A DNA stretch of 64,000 nucleotides from Vogesella mureinivorans. GTDB lineage: Bacteria > Pseudomonadota > Gammaproteobacteria > Burkholderiales > Chromobacteriaceae. Position numbers and translations under genes: made by a program. Shown in pieces: positions 9,242-19,165 of this stretch. The stretch's first letter is position 1, and each line of letters begins with the position of its first letter. The notes beneath the pieces are model-generated. The model ran no database searches and was not told where the DNA came from. It saw only the letters and a program-made list of their open reading frames with translations. The stretch covers positions 124,001 through 188,000 of the forward strand of contig NZ_VMTV02000471.1 of NCBI RefSeq assembly GCF_007644035.1. Direction: 5' to 3'.

Positions 9242-9880
9242 ATGAATTTACTTGCCATCGATTGCTCGAACCAGAACCTGTCAGTAGCACTCGCCACGCC
9301 GCAGGGCATACACAGCCAGCACCATAGCGTCAAACAAGGCCATTCCGACCATGCATTGGCAGCCATCCACCAGCTGTTAAGCGATAACGGCGTCAGCCTG
9401 GCACAGCTGGATGCCATCCTGTTCGGCCAAGGGCCAGGGGCCTTTACCGGCCTGCGCATTGCCGCCGGCATCGCCATGGGTTTGGCAACGGCCGCCGGCC
9501 TGCCGGTCATCGGCATACCCACACTAGACGCCATCGCGCGCAGCTTGCCACAAGGTAGCGGCCTGGCCGTCATCGATGCCCGTATGGGCGAGGTCTATGC
9601 TGCGCACTACCTGCATGGCCAGTGCCATGGCGAAATCAGCGTGGTAAAAGCAGAACAAGTGCAGCTGGATGGCATCACTGCTGTTGCAGGAGATGCCGTC
9701 AACCTGCTCCCCCCGCACGACCTGCCTGCCTGCCATGTGGTGCCACAAGCCAGTGACTATATCGCCCTGTACCGCGAAAACCCTGCCCGCTACCCGGCCA
9801 GCATGAGTGCAGAGCTACTCTACGTGCGTAACAAGATTGCCCTGACCGCCAGCGAGCAACGCGAGCAGAAACGTGGCTGA
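9242..9880 (+). CDS. tsaB: tRNA threonylcarbamoyladenosine biosynthesis protein TsaB
   Basis: 212 residues of the ASKHA fold: MNLLAIDCSNQNLSVAL, then GQGPGAFTGLRIAAGIAMGLA. TsaB is the non-catalytic partner of TsaD in making t6A at position 37 of ANN-decoding tRNAs. It starts 10 bp after the EAL-HDOD gene and overlaps rimI by 8 bp, a common tsaB-rimI arrangement. Confidence 0.95.
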   Translation: MNLLAIDCSNQNLSVALATPQGIHSQHHSVKQGHSDHALAAIHQLLSDNGVSLAQLDAILFGQGPGAFTGLRIAAGIAMGLATAAGLPVIGIPTLDAIARSLPQGSGLAVIDARMGEVYAAHYLHGQCHGEISVVKAEQVQLDGITAVAGDAVNLLPPHDLPACHVVPQASDYIALYRENPARYPASMSAELLYVRNKIALTASEQREQKRG

Positions 9881-10319
9881 CTTTACCCGCGCCCAGCCGG
9901 CAGATGCCCACCGGCTAGCCCGTGCCGAGGCAGACAGCACGCCCCACGCGTGGAGCAGCACCCTGTATGCCGGCTCACTGGAGAGCGAGCACGACACCGT
10001 CTGGCTCATGCAGGAGGATAATGTACTGCTAGGTGCCGCGGTGCTGATGCAGGTGCTGGACGAAGCGCATGTGCAGAACTTCTTTATCCACGCCAGCCAC
10101 CAAGGGCAAGGCCTGGGCGGCCAACTACTGCGCTACATACAGCAGCAGGCCAGGCAACACGGCGCCAGCTGTCTGTTTCTGGAAGTACGCGCCAGCAACC
10201 GTATTGCCGTGCAGCTTTATCAGCGTGCCGGCTTTATCCAGTACAGCACGCGTAAAGCTTACTACCGCCACGCCGATGGCAGCCGCGAAGACGCCATCCT
10301 GATGAAAGCTACCCTATGA
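9873..10319 (+). CDS. rimI: Ribosomal protein S18 alanine N-acetyltransferase RimI
   Basis: A 148-residue GNAT acetyltransferase. The acetyl-CoA loop is in NFFIHASHQGQGLGGQLLRYI, followed by FLEVRASNRIAVQLYQRAGF and YYRHADGSREDAILMKATL, typical of RimI. It acetylates the N-terminal alanine of ribosomal protein S18. It overlaps tsaB at its 5' end and the next gene by 4 bp (ATGA), implying translational coupling. Confidence 0.94.
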   Translation: MADFTRAQPADAHRLARAEADSTPHAWSSTLYAGSLESEHDTVWLMQEDNVLLGAAVLMQVLDEAHVQNFFIHASHQGQGLGGQLLRYIQQQARQHGASCLFLEVRASNRIAVQLYQRAGFIQYSTRKAYYRHADGSREDAILMKATL

Positions 10320-11107
10320 GCCGCAGTGCATTTGTCCTGCAGGAAATGGGCCTTAGCCCGCTATGGCGGCCCCGTGGCGAACCCGATATACACGACAGCC
10401 CTGCAAACCTGGCCGCCCCTATAGCAGAAACGGCAGCCATCGTCACGGTAGCCACGCCACCAAGCCCAGCCGCCATGGCCACCCCTGCCCCGGTTGAAAT
10501 ACCGTTTGAAATAAAAGAAGCCACCCGGCCGGCCAAACTGCCGGATGCCCTGCCGATACAAGACTGGGATAGCCTGCATGCGCACGTGGCGGCCTGCCAG
10601 CGCTGCGAGCTAGCCAAGACGCGGCACAATGTCGTGGTTGGCCGTGGCAACCCCACGGCACGCCTGCTGATTATTGGCGAGGCCCCCGGCGAACAGGAAG
10701 ACCGCCAAGGGCTGCCCTTTGTCGGCAAAGCCGGCCAGCTGCTGGAAAACATGTTGGCCGCAGCCGGTATCCACAGCACGGAAGATGTTTATATCTGCAA
10801 TGTGGTGAAATGCCGCCCACCGGGTAACCGCAACCCGGCCCCGGCCGAAATCGCCAGCTGCGCTAGCTATCTGCAGTGGCAAATCGATACCATACAGCCC
10901 GACCTGATTGTGGCACTCGGCCGCTTTGCCGCCCACACCCTGCTCAACAGCCAGGCACCGATCAGCACCCTGCGCAAGCAGCTACACCATGCACATGGCC
11001 GCCCTTTACTGGTGACCTTCCACCCGGCCTACCTGCTGCGCAGCCCGGGCGAAAAAGCCAAAGCCTGGCAAGACTGGCACCAGGTCAAATGCCAGCTAGC
11101 CAGCTAA
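10316..11107 (+). CDS. Family 4 uracil-DNA glycosylase
   Basis: 263 residues. Residues about 1-90 are a Pro/Ala-rich extension after the conserved-looking start AFVLQEMGLSPLW. The catalytic domain has Fe-S cysteines in CQRCELAKTR and CNVVKCRPPGNRNP, active-site motif GEAPGEQEDRQGLPFVG and the motif HPAYLLR near the end. Family 4 enzymes remove uracil from DNA and carry a 4Fe-4S cluster. It overlaps rimI by 4 bp. The tsaB-rimI-udg4 order is frequent in beta-proteobacteria. Confidence 0.93.
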   Translation: MSRSAFVLQEMGLSPLWRPRGEPDIHDSPANLAAPIAETAAIVTVATPPSPAAMATPAPVEIPFEIKEATRPAKLPDALPIQDWDSLHAHVAACQRCELAKTRHNVVVGRGNPTARLLIIGEAPGEQEDRQGLPFVGKAGQLLENMLAAAGIHSTEDVYICNVVKCRPPGNRNPAPAEIASCASYLQWQIDTIQPDLIVALGRFAAHTLLNSQAPISTLRKQLHHAHGRPLLVTFHPAYLLRSPGEKAKAWQDWHQVKCQLAS

Positions 11108-11196
11108 ACCAGCAAAATACTGCCGGCACCGTGCAACACCGACTTGGCATACGCTAGTATATCGATATATCCATACTGCTAGCGGGGCCTGCTACC

Positions 11197-13980
11197 ATGC
11201 AGAAGAAAACCACCTTCTATCTGCTGGTGCTGATGGAAGTGCTGCTGATCATCAGCATTGCCAAGCTGGCAACCATGCTGCTGCAGCCAGCGCTACCCGC
11301 AGTGCTGGGCCAGATACCCGCTACCCTGCTCGATGGCCTGCTGCTTACCCTGCTAGCCAGCCCGCTGCTGATATGGCGTATAGACACTCGCCTGCGCCAG
11401 CAGCCCGCCAGCCCCACCGCCCCGCATGCGCCACACATCCAGGCCATCAGTATTGGCGTCACGCTGTTTGGTCTGCTGCTTGCCGCTGCCAGCATCAACC
11501 GTGACACACTCGCCATCGTTGCCATCGCCGGCTTTATCATGAGCGTGCTGGCAGGCTTGGCCAGCTGGCTGCTACTGCATAACAAACAGCGGGCCGAGCA
11601 GCTGGCAGCCAGCATGACCAAAGACCTGGCCCTGCTCGCCAAGGTAGCCCGGCATACCACCAACGCCATTGTGATTACCGATACCGACAGGCGTATTACC
11701 TGGGTAAACGAGGGGTTTACCCGGCTAACCGGCTACACCCTGGAAGAAGTGCTGGGGCAACGGCCCGGCACACTGCTGCAATCGCCAGATAGCGACCAGG
11801 CCGCCATTGCCCGCATCCGCCAGGCGCTGGCACAAGAGCAGCCCTATCAAGGCAAACTGCTGAACCGGGACAAATCTGGCCGCGACTACTGGGTAGCCTT
11901 GGAGATCCAGCCACTGCACGACGAACACCAGCGCCTGGAAGGTTTCATGGCGATTGAAAGTGATATCACCCTGCAAGAGGCCATCCAGGACGACCTGCAC
12001 AATGCGCTGCTGGAAACCCAAACCGTACACGACATCATCCAGCAGCACTTTATTGTGTCCATTGCCGACCCAGGCGGCCATATCATCAGTGCCAACCAGG
12101 CATTTACCGACATCAGCGGCTACACCCTGCCCGAGCTACTGAACCAGGACCACAAGCTACTGAATGCCGGTGTGCACGAGCCGGCCTTCTGGCAGCACAT
12201 GTGGCAAACGCTGGCACGCGGCCAACCTTGGCGTGGCGACGTATGCAACCGCCACAAAGACGGCAGCCTGTACTGGGTAGACAGCATCATCGCCCCCTTC
12301 ATGACTACCCAGGGCGAAATAGAACGCTACGTCTCCATTCGCCGTGATATCACCGCCAGCAAGGTACACGAAGCATCGCTGCAAGAAGCCAAGCATCAGG
12401 CCGAACAAGCCAGCCAGGCCAAGAGCCGCTTTCTGGCCAATATGAGCCACGAAATCCGCACCCCGATGAACGCCATACTGGGCCTGCTGCAGCTGTTGCA
12501 ACACACACCGTTGGCCGTAGAGCAGCAAGACTATGTGGACAAGACCGAAGCCGCCGCACGCTCGCTGCTGGGCTTACTGAATGACATCCTGGATTTTTCC
12601 AAGGTAGAAGCCGGCAAAATGACCCTGGACCTGCAGCCCTTCCGCCTGGACCAGCTCATGCACAACTTGTCGGTCATCCTGTCGGTCACCAGCCTGAACA
12701 AGCCGCTCGAGCTGATTTTCAATGTGGATGCCAAAATTCCCCCCTGGCTTACCGGCGATGCCATGCGGCTGCAGCAGGTACTGCTCAACCTGGCCGGCAA
12801 TGCCATCAAGTTTACCGAGGCCGGCGAAGTGCTGGTCCGTATCACGCTGCAAGCCCGCACCCGGGAAAGCGCCACCCTGCTGTTCAGCGTGCACGACACC
12901 GGTATCGGCATCAGCAGCGAGCAGCTGGGCAAGCTGTTCCACAGCTTTAGCCAGGCCGAAACCTCCACCACCCGCCGTTTTGGCGGCACAGGGCTAGGGC
13001 TGGCCATCAGCCAGCGCATGGTACAACTCATGGGTGGCGATATCAGCGTAGACAGCCAGACCGGCAAAGGCAGTTGCTTCAGCTTTGAGCTTACCCTGGC
13101 CGTGCCCCCCACCCTGAACGAGCAGCCCGTCATCCCCGCCGGCAAAGCCCTGTCAGTACTGATCGTGGACGACAACCCCGTCGCCCGCGAAGCCACCGCC
13201 GCCATGGTGGCCCAGCTAGGCTGGCACGCCAGCTGCCTGGAAAGTGGCGAACAACTGGTGAGCATGCTGGCCAGCCTGGCAGGCAAACCGCTACCGTACC
13301 AGCTGGTATTGATTGACTGGCAAATGCCGGGCCTGGACGGCTGGGCCAGCTGCCGCGAGCTGCGCCGCTACGACAGCCAGGTAAAAATGGTGATGGTCAC
13401 TGCCCACGGGCGAGATATGTTGGCCGCAAAATCAGACCGCGAACGCAGCTTGCTGGCCGGCTTTCTGGTGAAGCCGCTCACCCAGAGCATGCTGAAAGAA
13501 ACCGTCGATCAGCTGCAGTTCGCACAGCTGGCCACCCCCGACGATACGGCGCCGGCCACCCATCACGCACAGCCACAGATCGCCCCCTTAGCCGGGCTGC
13601 GGCTGCTGCTGGTGGAAGACAATGCCACCAACCGGCTGGTAGCCAAGGGCTTGCTCAGCAAAGAAGGGGCCGAGATTGATATTGCAGAAAACGGTGAGCT
13701 GGCCGTGCATGCCGTAGCCAACATGAACCCGCGCTACGATGCGGTACTGATGGACCTGCAAATGCCGGTGATGGATGGGCTGACTGCCACGCGGGAAATC
13801 CGGCAAACCCTGGGTGAAACACAGCTACCGATTATTGCCATGACGGCCAATGCCATGCACGACGACCGCGCCAACTGCCTGGCAGCCGGCATGAACGACC
13901 ATATCGGCAAACCCTTCGCCATAGCCGACCTGCGCGACATGCTGCTGCGGCACATCGCCGCCACTCAGGCCGGCAAATAA
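11197..13980 (+). CDS. Membrane hybrid sensor histidine kinase (PAS-PAS-HK-REC-REC)
   Basis: 927 residues. Four hydrophobic segments lie within residues 1-130. PAS domains are at about 145-265 and 275-395. A HisKA box ([20 protein letters not shown]) and HATPase_c ([19 protein letters not shown]) follow, then two receivers with acceptors [11 protein letters not shown] and [11 protein letters not shown]. It lacks its own Hpt domain. The Hpt protein encoded convergently at 13965-14318 is the obvious phosphotransfer partner. It resembles the SagS/BarA type of hybrid kinase; the signal sensed is unknown. Confidence 0.93.
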   Translation: MQKKTTFYLLVLMEVLLIISIAKLATMLLQPALPAVLGQIPATLLDGLLLTLLASPLLIWRIDTRLRQQPASPTAPHAPHIQAISIGVTLFGLLLAAASINRDTLAIVAIAGFIMSVLAGLASWLLLHNKQRAEQLAASMTKDLALLAKVARHTTNAIVITDTDRRITWVNEGFTRLTGYTLEEVLGQRPGTLLQSPDSDQAAIARIRQALAQEQPYQGKLLNRDKSGRDYWVALEIQPLHDEHQRLEGFMAIESDITLQEAIQDDLHNALLETQTVHDIIQQHFIVSIADPGGHIISANQAFTDISGYTLPELLNQDHKLLNAGVHEPAFWQHMWQTLARGQPWRGDVCNRHKDGSLYWVDSIIAPFMTTQGEIERYVSIRRDITASKVHEASLQEAKHQAEQASQAKSRFLANMSHEIRTPMNAILGLLQLLQHTPLAVEQQDYVDKTEAAARSLLGLLNDILDFSKVEAGKMTLDLQPFRLDQLMHNLSVILSVTSLNKPLELIFNVDAKIPPWLTGDAMRLQQVLLNLAGNAIKFTEAGEVLVRITLQARTRESATLLFSVHDTGIGISSEQLGKLFHSFSQAETSTTRRFGGTGLGLAISQRMVQLMGGDISVDSQTGKGSCFSFELTLAVPPTLNEQPVIPAGKALSVLIVDDNPVAREATAAMVAQLGWHASCLESGEQLVSMLASLAGKPLPYQLVLIDWQMPGLDGWASCRELRRYDSQVKMVMVTAHGRDMLAAKSDRERSLLAGFLVKPLTQSMLKETVDQLQFAQLATPDDTAPATHHAQPQIAPLAGLRLLLVEDNATNRLVAKGLLSKEGAEIDIAENGELAVHAVANMNPRYDAVLMDLQMPVMDGLTATREIRQTLGETQLPIIAMTANAMHDDRANCLAAGMNDHIGKPFAIADLRDMLLRHIAATQAGK

Positions 13981-14318
13981 ACCGCAACCGCCTGGGTGAA
14001 ACGCTGCCAGGCCTGCATGCACGCCAGCCATGCCGCCTCCAGCACGGGCTGGCTGCCGTCCTCTGCGGTAGCAAGTTGCTCCAGATACCTGGCCGCTTGC
14101 GATAAAGCCAGCGCACCCATGACGGCAGCGGAGCTCTTGAGTGAATGCGCCGCGCGCCGCGCCACCGGCCAGTCGCCCGCCAGCCAGTGCTCGCGGTATT
14201 GCTGCATCAGCAGCGGCGCTTCTTGCAAAAAAGCCGCAAGCGCCTCGCAGTAAAGCTCTACCATGCCCGCCATATTGGCCAGCGCGGCGTGGTAGTCCAG
14301 ATCAGGCAACGTACTCAC
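13965..14318 (-). CDS. Histidine phosphotransfer (Hpt) protein
   Basis: A 117-residue stand-alone Hpt domain with the phospho-accepting motif RRAAHSLKSSAAVMGA. It would carry phosphate from the hybrid kinase 11197-13980, whose 3' end it overlaps by 16 bp on the opposite strand, to a receiver. The neighbouring receiver in 16065-17741 is the best candidate. The start is GTG at 14318 with AGGG 8 nt upstream, only 9 bp after the MCP-like gene. The role matches HptB of Pseudomonas by context and size; orthology is inferred. Confidence 0.9.
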   Translation of the reverse strand: MSTLPDLDYHAALANMAGMVELYCEALAAFLQEAPLLMQQYREHWLAGDWPVARRAAHSLKSSAAVMGALALSQAARYLEQLATAEDGSQPVLEAAWLACMQAWQRFTQAVAVYLPA

Positions 14319-14327
14319 ACAAACACC

Positions 14328-15506
14328 CTAAAACAATTCGATATCATGATGCCTGGCAGGCTGCTCGGCCGGCGGCGGCTGGCGCAGGGCTTGCAATTGC
14401 AGCCGGCATTGCTCGCGCGTTGCGGCCAAAGTCTCGCCACTACCCGATGCCGACAGTAGCTGCGGCGCCAGCTGCTGCAAAGCTTGCAGCGTAGACACGC
14501 ACTGCCCGGCACGGCCCAGCAGCTGGCTCAGGCGGTCCTGGAACTGCAAGGAGGTAATAGCCACATTGGTACTGTGCTCCACCTGCCCGGCAATGCCGTT
14601 AAGCTGGGTAACCGCCCCCGCCATCCCCTGGCTTAGCTCGTTGATCTGGCCCATCGTGTGTTGCACACGCATTTTGGCCTCCAGCACATAGCTCATATCA
14701 TGCGACGCCAGGTCCGCAATACTGGCATGCGCCTCCTCCACCATTTTCTGCACCGATAAAATGGTCTGGCTGATCTGCTCGTTAAAATCATGCGTACGCA
14801 GTGACAGCGCACGGACTTCGTCAGCCACCACGGCAAACCCGCGCCCGGCCTCCCCCGCCCGTGCCGCCTCGATGGCGGCATTCAGTGCCAGCATATTGGT
14901 CTGCTTGGAAATACCGTCGATATCCGCCAGAAAGGCATGCACACTGCGGATTTTTTCATCGATCTCGGTCATGTGGTTGACCTGCACAATGCTCACCTGG
15001 CTGGTACGCAAGGTATTTTCCACAAAGATTTCCAGCGTGGCATTGGTGTCATGGGCAAAGCGCTCGAAACTGGCGGTATGCTGGTTATTACCGCCCTCCC
15101 CGGCACCAATCATGCTGATGGCGATATCCTGCTGCGCCTTGGCATGGCGCGTAATGCTGCTGAAGCTATCCAGCAGCCCCCCGATGGCATCTTGCAGCAA
15201 GCGGTTGGCTTCCTGTAGCTGCCCATCCAGCTGCTGGCACTGCTCGACATACGCTTGCTGTAGCTGCTGCCACAGCGGCTCGGTCTCTTGCCACGCAGCC
15301 CCCTGCTCCCCTGCCCGTTCGTCACGCTGCTGCGCCTGCCCCGACCGCATGCACACGCCGACAACCAACAGCAACAGGCAAGTAAACCCGCTATGCAGTA
15401 ATGCGGCCAACCACCCTTGCTGTGCCAGCAAAGCCGCCGATATGTGCCATATCAATACGGCAAACAGGGCAAGGCCCAGCAAAAAGGCCTGCTTTTTGTG
15501 AGACAT
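14328..15506 (-). CDS. Methyl-accepting chemotaxis-type protein without a periplasmic domain
   Basis: 392 residues. Two closely spaced N-terminal hydrophobic segments (residues about 8-50) are followed by a coiled coil and an MCP signalling tip ([28 protein letters not shown]). No sensory domain lies between the segments and no HAMP is evident, so sensing may be membrane-linked or indirect. The start [10 protein letters not shown] at 15506 has GGGGAG 5 nt upstream. It precedes the Hpt gene by 9 bp and is divergent from the STAS gene at 15744, tying a receptor-like protein to the phosphorelay cluster. Confidence 0.88.
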   Translation of the reverse strand: MSHKKQAFLLGLALFAVLIWHISAALLAQQGWLAALLHSGFTCLLLLVVGVCMRSGQAQQRDERAGEQGAAWQETEPLWQQLQQAYVEQCQQLDGQLQEANRLLQDAIGGLLDSFSSITRHAKAQQDIAISMIGAGEGGNNQHTASFERFAHDTNATLEIFVENTLRTSQVSIVQVNHMTEIDEKIRSVHAFLADIDGISKQTNMLALNAAIEAARAGEAGRGFAVVADEVRALSLRTHDFNEQISQTILSVQKMVEEAHASIADLASHDMSYVLEAKMRVQHTMGQINELSQGMAGAVTQLNGIAGQVEHSTNVAITSLQFQDRLSQLLGRAGQCVSTLQALQQLAPQLLSASGSGETLAATREQCRLQLQALRQPPPAEQPARHHDIELF

Positions 15507-15743
15507 AGTCTCCCCTCGAATTATTTGCCACACAGCGCGATGATCCTCTCTAGTATTAGACCATGCACCCTGCGCAACGCAGCTTATTGTATAGATAACA
15601 TTGTATGCCTCACCGAGCCCGTAGCAAGAGGCAGCACGTTGTAACGATAAGGCTGGTTAATACACGGGCGAATGCATACAATAACCATACCGCATACCCC
15701 TTACCCTTGCCAGCCGCCACGACCAACCAAGCAAAGGCCAACC

Positions 15744-16052
15744 ATGTCTGTCACGTTTCATATCCGGGAGCAAGAAGCCACCATCCAGGTGCACGGGCAC
15801 TTCAATTTTGCTCAGCATGGCGCATTCCGTGATGCCTGCAAAGCCGTGCTGGCGCAGCCGGGGGTAAAATCGGTAGAAATCAACCTGATGGAAGTAGACC
15901 ATCTGGATAGCTCGGCACTGGGCATGTTGCTGGTATTGCGCGACCAGGTAGAAGAACGCCATATTCAGCGCCTGCTGATCAGTAACGCCAAACCTGTGGT
16001 TCGCCAGATTTTCGCCATCGCCAAGTTCGACAAGTTTTTTGAAATAGACTGA
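15744..16052 (+). CDS. STAS-domain protein (HsbA-like anti-anti-sigma factor)
   Basis: A 102-residue STAS domain with the phospho-acceptor serine in HLDSSALGMLLVLRDQ. The start MSVTFHIRE at 15744 is preceded by AAAGG. It lies 12 bp upstream of the REC-PP2C-HATPase gene. By analogy with HsbA of P. aeruginosa it would be dephosphorylated by the PP2C domain and phosphorylated by the HATPase domain next door. It would then bind an anti-sigma factor or a diguanylate cyclase. The target is not visible here. Confidence 0.88.
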   Translation: MSVTFHIREQEATIQVHGHFNFAQHGAFRDACKAVLAQPGVKSVEINLMEVDHLDSSALGMLLVLRDQVEERHIQRLLISNAKPVVRQIFAIAKFDKFFEID

Positions 16053-16064
16053 AAGCCAGCCGCA

Positions 16065-17741
16065 ATGCAAACCCTGAACGTGCTGGTAGTCGATGACAGT
16101 CATGTCAACCGCCTGGTAGTCAGCCGCCTGATTCAGGCACTGGGTCACCATGTTGTTACCGCTGAAGACGGCGCCCAGGCGCTGGCCTGCTGCGAAACCA
16201 TGCTGCCCGACCTGATCCTGATGGATGTCATCATGCCGCAGATGGATGGCCTGGAAGCCACCCGCCGCATTCGCGAGCGTTTCAACAAGCGCTGGATTCC
16301 CATTATTTTCCTGACCGGCAAGATCGAACAGGAAGACATGCTGGCCGGCCTGGGTGCCGGCGGCGACGATTACCTGACCAAGCCGGTAGACATCAAGCTG
16401 CTCACCGCCAAGATCCGCGTGATGTCGCGCATAGCCGACATGCAGCAGCGTATCAGCCACGATGCGCAGCGCCTGGAAGCCTACTACCACAGCAATGAAA
16501 TGGAACAGCAGCTGGCCGAGCACGTGCTGCACAACCTGTACGGCGACCGCAGCCAGACCGGCATAGAACAATGGATACAGCCTGCCGTACAGTTTAGCGG
16601 CGACATCATTACCGCCGCACGCTCCCCGACCGATACCTTGCACATCATGCTGGCCGACAGTACCGGCCACGGATTATCGGCTGCCATCGCCTGCTTGCCC
16701 GCTGCCACGGTGTTTTACGCCATGACGCAAAAAGGCTTCGGCATTAATGCCATCGCGCGCGAGATCAATAAAAAACTCAAGCAGCACCTGCCGGTTGGCC
16801 GCTTTGTCGCCGCCACCCTGGCCGCCATCAACCCGCAGGAAAAAACCGTTACCGTGTGGAATGGTGGCATCCCGTTTGCTGCTTTTGTGAACGAGCAAGG
16901 CCAGATCGAAAAACAGTTCCAGTCCAGCAACCCGCCACTGGGCATTTTGCGCAATATGGACTTTGATGCCAGCGTGGATGTCTACCGCTGGTCCGAGCCA
17001 GGCCGGCTGATGATCTGCTCTGACGGCCTGACCGAAGCCAAAGGCACCCAGGACGACACCCTGTCACTGGAAGCCCTGTGCAGCATGCTGGCCAGCCCGC
17101 CTGGCCAGCCCGCCCTTGCCCCGCTGCGCGAACGGGTGCTGGCGCACCTGGGCGGCCATGAAAACGCCGACGACATCTCGCTGGTACTGGCCCCCTGCAC
17201 CGCCAGCATCGGCCCGGCCACCCCGGCAGCACAAGGCACCGTGTTTACCCAGCTAAGCAACTGGGAGCTGCGCCTGGACTTTGGCCCCAAAGAGCTGCGC
17301 GAGGAGCTGGGCATGGCCACCTTGCTAGGCTGGCTCAACCAGATCGGGCTATCCGAAGCCCAGCTCAGCGACCTGCTGCTCATCGTTACCGAGCTGTTCA
17401 ACAATGCGCTGGACCACGGCGTACTGGCGCTGGATTCCAGCGAAAAGCATTCCAGCACCGGCTTCACCAGCTACCTGATGAAGCGCGCAGGCAAGCTGTT
17501 CGGGCTACAGCACGGCTGGATACAAGTGGCCATGTCGCACGTTACCGGCGAAGACTTCCCCATCCTGAAACTCTGCATTCACGACAGTGGCCAGGGGTTT
17601 GATGCCGCGCGTTTCCTGCACAGCGAGCCAGACAACACCGCCCTGCACGGCCGCGGCATCACACTGGTAAACCGGCTGTGCCGCAGCGTGCGCTATCTGG
17701 AAAACGGTAGCCGCGTAGAAGTGGAATACGTACTACGCTAG
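16065..17741 (+). CDS. Response regulator with PP2C phosphatase and HATPase kinase domains (HsbR-like)
   Basis: 558 residues in three parts. A receiver (1-125) has acceptor LMDVIMPQMDG. A PP2C/SpoIIE phosphatase (about 170-380) has metal-binding motifs SGDIITAA, DSTGHGLSA and CSDGLTEAKG...ENADDISLVL. A C-terminal RsbW-type HATPase (about 410-558) has ELFNNALDHGV and GRGITLVNRL. Phosphatase and switch kinase are therefore fused and placed under a receiver. The partner is most likely the STAS protein 12 bp upstream; phosphate would come from Hpt 13965-14318. This is the domain order described for HsbR. Confidence 0.92.
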   Translation: MQTLNVLVVDDSHVNRLVVSRLIQALGHHVVTAEDGAQALACCETMLPDLILMDVIMPQMDGLEATRRIRERFNKRWIPIIFLTGKIEQEDMLAGLGAGGDDYLTKPVDIKLLTAKIRVMSRIADMQQRISHDAQRLEAYYHSNEMEQQLAEHVLHNLYGDRSQTGIEQWIQPAVQFSGDIITAARSPTDTLHIMLADSTGHGLSAAIACLPAATVFYAMTQKGFGINAIAREINKKLKQHLPVGRFVAATLAAINPQEKTVTVWNGGIPFAAFVNEQGQIEKQFQSSNPPLGILRNMDFDASVDVYRWSEPGRLMICSDGLTEAKGTQDDTLSLEALCSMLASPPGQPALAPLRERVLAHLGGHENADDISLVLAPCTASIGPATPAAQGTVFTQLSNWELRLDFGPKELREELGMATLLGWLNQIGLSEAQLSDLLLIVTELFNNALDHGVLALDSSEKHSSTGFTSYLMKRAGKLFGLQHGWIQVAMSHVTGEDFPILKLCIHDSGQGFDAARFLHSEPDNTALHGRGITLVNRLCRSVRYLENGSRVEVEYVLR

Positions 17742-17794
17742 GGCGCGGCTTGTTATCATGCCGCCCCGATAGCCCTCCTACCCCACCCCACACC

Positions 17795-18385
17795 ATGCCG
17801 TTTACCCTGCCACAGCCTGGCCATGCCGAGCTGGATATCAAGAAAAGCCGCTTTATTGCCTGCGTCGAGGCGGTACCCAGCCGCGCCGCCGCCCTGCAGC
17901 GGGTGGCCGAGCTCAAAGCTGCCCACCCCGGTGCGGCACACGTGTGCTGGGCAATGCTGGCAGGTGGGCACTCTGCGGCCAACGATGACGGTGAACCCTC
18001 CGGCACGGCAGGCCGCCCCATGCTGGATGTGCTACGACACCAGCAGCTGGAAGGCGTACTGGCCACGGTGGTGCGCTACTACGGCGGGGTAAAACTGGGG
18101 GCCGGCGGGCTGGTACGGGCGTATACCGACGCCGTGGCCCAGGCACTGTCACACTGCGCGCGCGAAGAACAAGTCGCCATGCTGACCTTAGGTTGCAGCC
18201 TGCCCTATGCGCTGGAAGGTACGGCTCGGCGCCTGCTGCAAAAGCACGATGCCACGCTGCTGGCGGTACAGCATGCGGCCAACGTCACCCTGCAATTCAG
18301 CCTGCCGGCGCAGGCCGCAGACGCGCTGCAGCACGATCTGAACGAAGCCTGCCATGGCCAGCTGGTCTGGCAAGACCGCCCGTAG
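17795..18385 (+). CDS. yigZ: YigZ/IMPACT family protein
   Basis: 196 residues. The N-terminal UPF0029 domain has KKSRFIACVEAV, the conserved DDGEPSGTAGRPML and VVRYYGGVKLGAGGLVRAY, followed by a DUF1949 C-terminus. The family is conserved but its biochemical role is uncertain; the eukaryotic relative IMPACT acts on translation control. I chose MPFTLPQPGH at 17795; a TTG reading from 17750 adds residues not typical of the family. It is convergent with the response regulator at 18530. Confidence 0.9.
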   Translation: MPFTLPQPGHAELDIKKSRFIACVEAVPSRAAALQRVAELKAAHPGAAHVCWAMLAGGHSAANDDGEPSGTAGRPMLDVLRHQQLEGVLATVVRYYGGVKLGAGGLVRAYTDAVAQALSHCAREEQVAMLTLGCSLPYALEGTARRLLQKHDATLLAVQHAANVTLQFSLPAQAADALQHDLNEACHGQLVWQDRP

Positions 18386-18398
18386 CGGCCAAAAAAAA

Positions 18399-18414
18399 CC
18401 CGCCAGCAGGCGGG
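18399..18414 (-). terminator. Intrinsic terminator
   Basis: The stem CCCGCC/GGCGGG with loop AGCA is followed, reading leftward, by eight T (18391-18398). It fits the 3' end of the leftward FixJ-like gene 18530-19165. One TTGGCCGC motif (18385-18392) abuts it. Confidence 0.8.
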
Positions 18415-18529
18415 TGAACTTCAAATGTCCTTACCCGCCCACGGGCCGGTATAGCGACAAAACGCAACGCATCAAGGGGATGCCGGAGCATTGTGCGGCA
18501 AGCGGCCGCGCCCCACTATTGGGGAAAAC

Positions 18530-19165
18530 CTAGATGCCGCGCCCTTTTTGCTGGCGATAAGCCACCACCGTCTGCACCAGATCGGCAATCGAGCGTACCC
18601 CCATTTTGTCCATCATCTTGCCACGGTGCGCCTCCACCGTTTTGATGCTGATGCCCAGGTCGTCGGCAATGATCTTGTTCATCTTGCCTTCAATCACCCG
18701 CTCCAGCACCTCGCGCTCGCGCGTGGTCAGCGTAGCCAGGCGCGCCTCGCACTGGCCGGCCTCCTGCGCGCTTTGTGCCTGGTTGGCCGCACTGGCCAGC
18801 GCACTGTCTACCGCTGCCAGCAGGGCTTCCTGATTGAACGGTTTTTCCAGGAAATCATGCGCGCCCCGCTTGACTGCCTGCACCGCCATGGGCACGTCGC
18901 CGTGGCCGGTAATAAAGATCACCGGCCAGGTATTGCCGCGCGCCTGCAGCTCGTCATAGAGCTCCAGCCCGCTCATGCCCGGCATGCGGATATCCAGAAT
19001 CAGGCAGCCCGTACCCTGAGCCGGGCGGTAGCTGTGCAGAAAGCCTTCGGCGCTATCGTGGCAATCAATACTGTAATCGTGGCTTTCCAGTAGCCACAGC
19101 AAGGAATCGCGAAAGGCCTCGTCGTCGTCCACGATATGGATGCGTATGTTCTTGGCTACGGTCAT
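18530..19165 (-). CDS. FixJ/NarL-type response regulator
   Basis: 211 residues. An N-terminal receiver has HIVDDDEAFRDSL, acceptor LILDIRMPGMSG and a Lys in FLEKPF. A C-terminal LuxR-type helix-turn-helix has LTTREREVLERVIEGKMNKIIADDLGISIKTVEAHR. It is a DNA-binding activator paired with the PAS kinase 19162-21801, whose stop codon it overlaps by 4 bp. Targets are unknown, but the divergent binding-protein gene at 21882 is the nearest candidate. Confidence 0.93.
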   Translation of the reverse strand: MTVAKNIRIHIVDDDEAFRDSLLWLLESHDYSIDCHDSAEGFLHSYRPAQGTGCLILDIRMPGMSGLELYDELQARGNTWPVIFITGHGDVPMAVQAVKRGAHDFLEKPFNQEALLAAVDSALASAANQAQSAQEAGQCEARLATLTTREREVLERVIEGKMNKIIADDLGISIKTVEAHRGKMMDKMGVRSIADLVQTVVAYRQQKGRGI

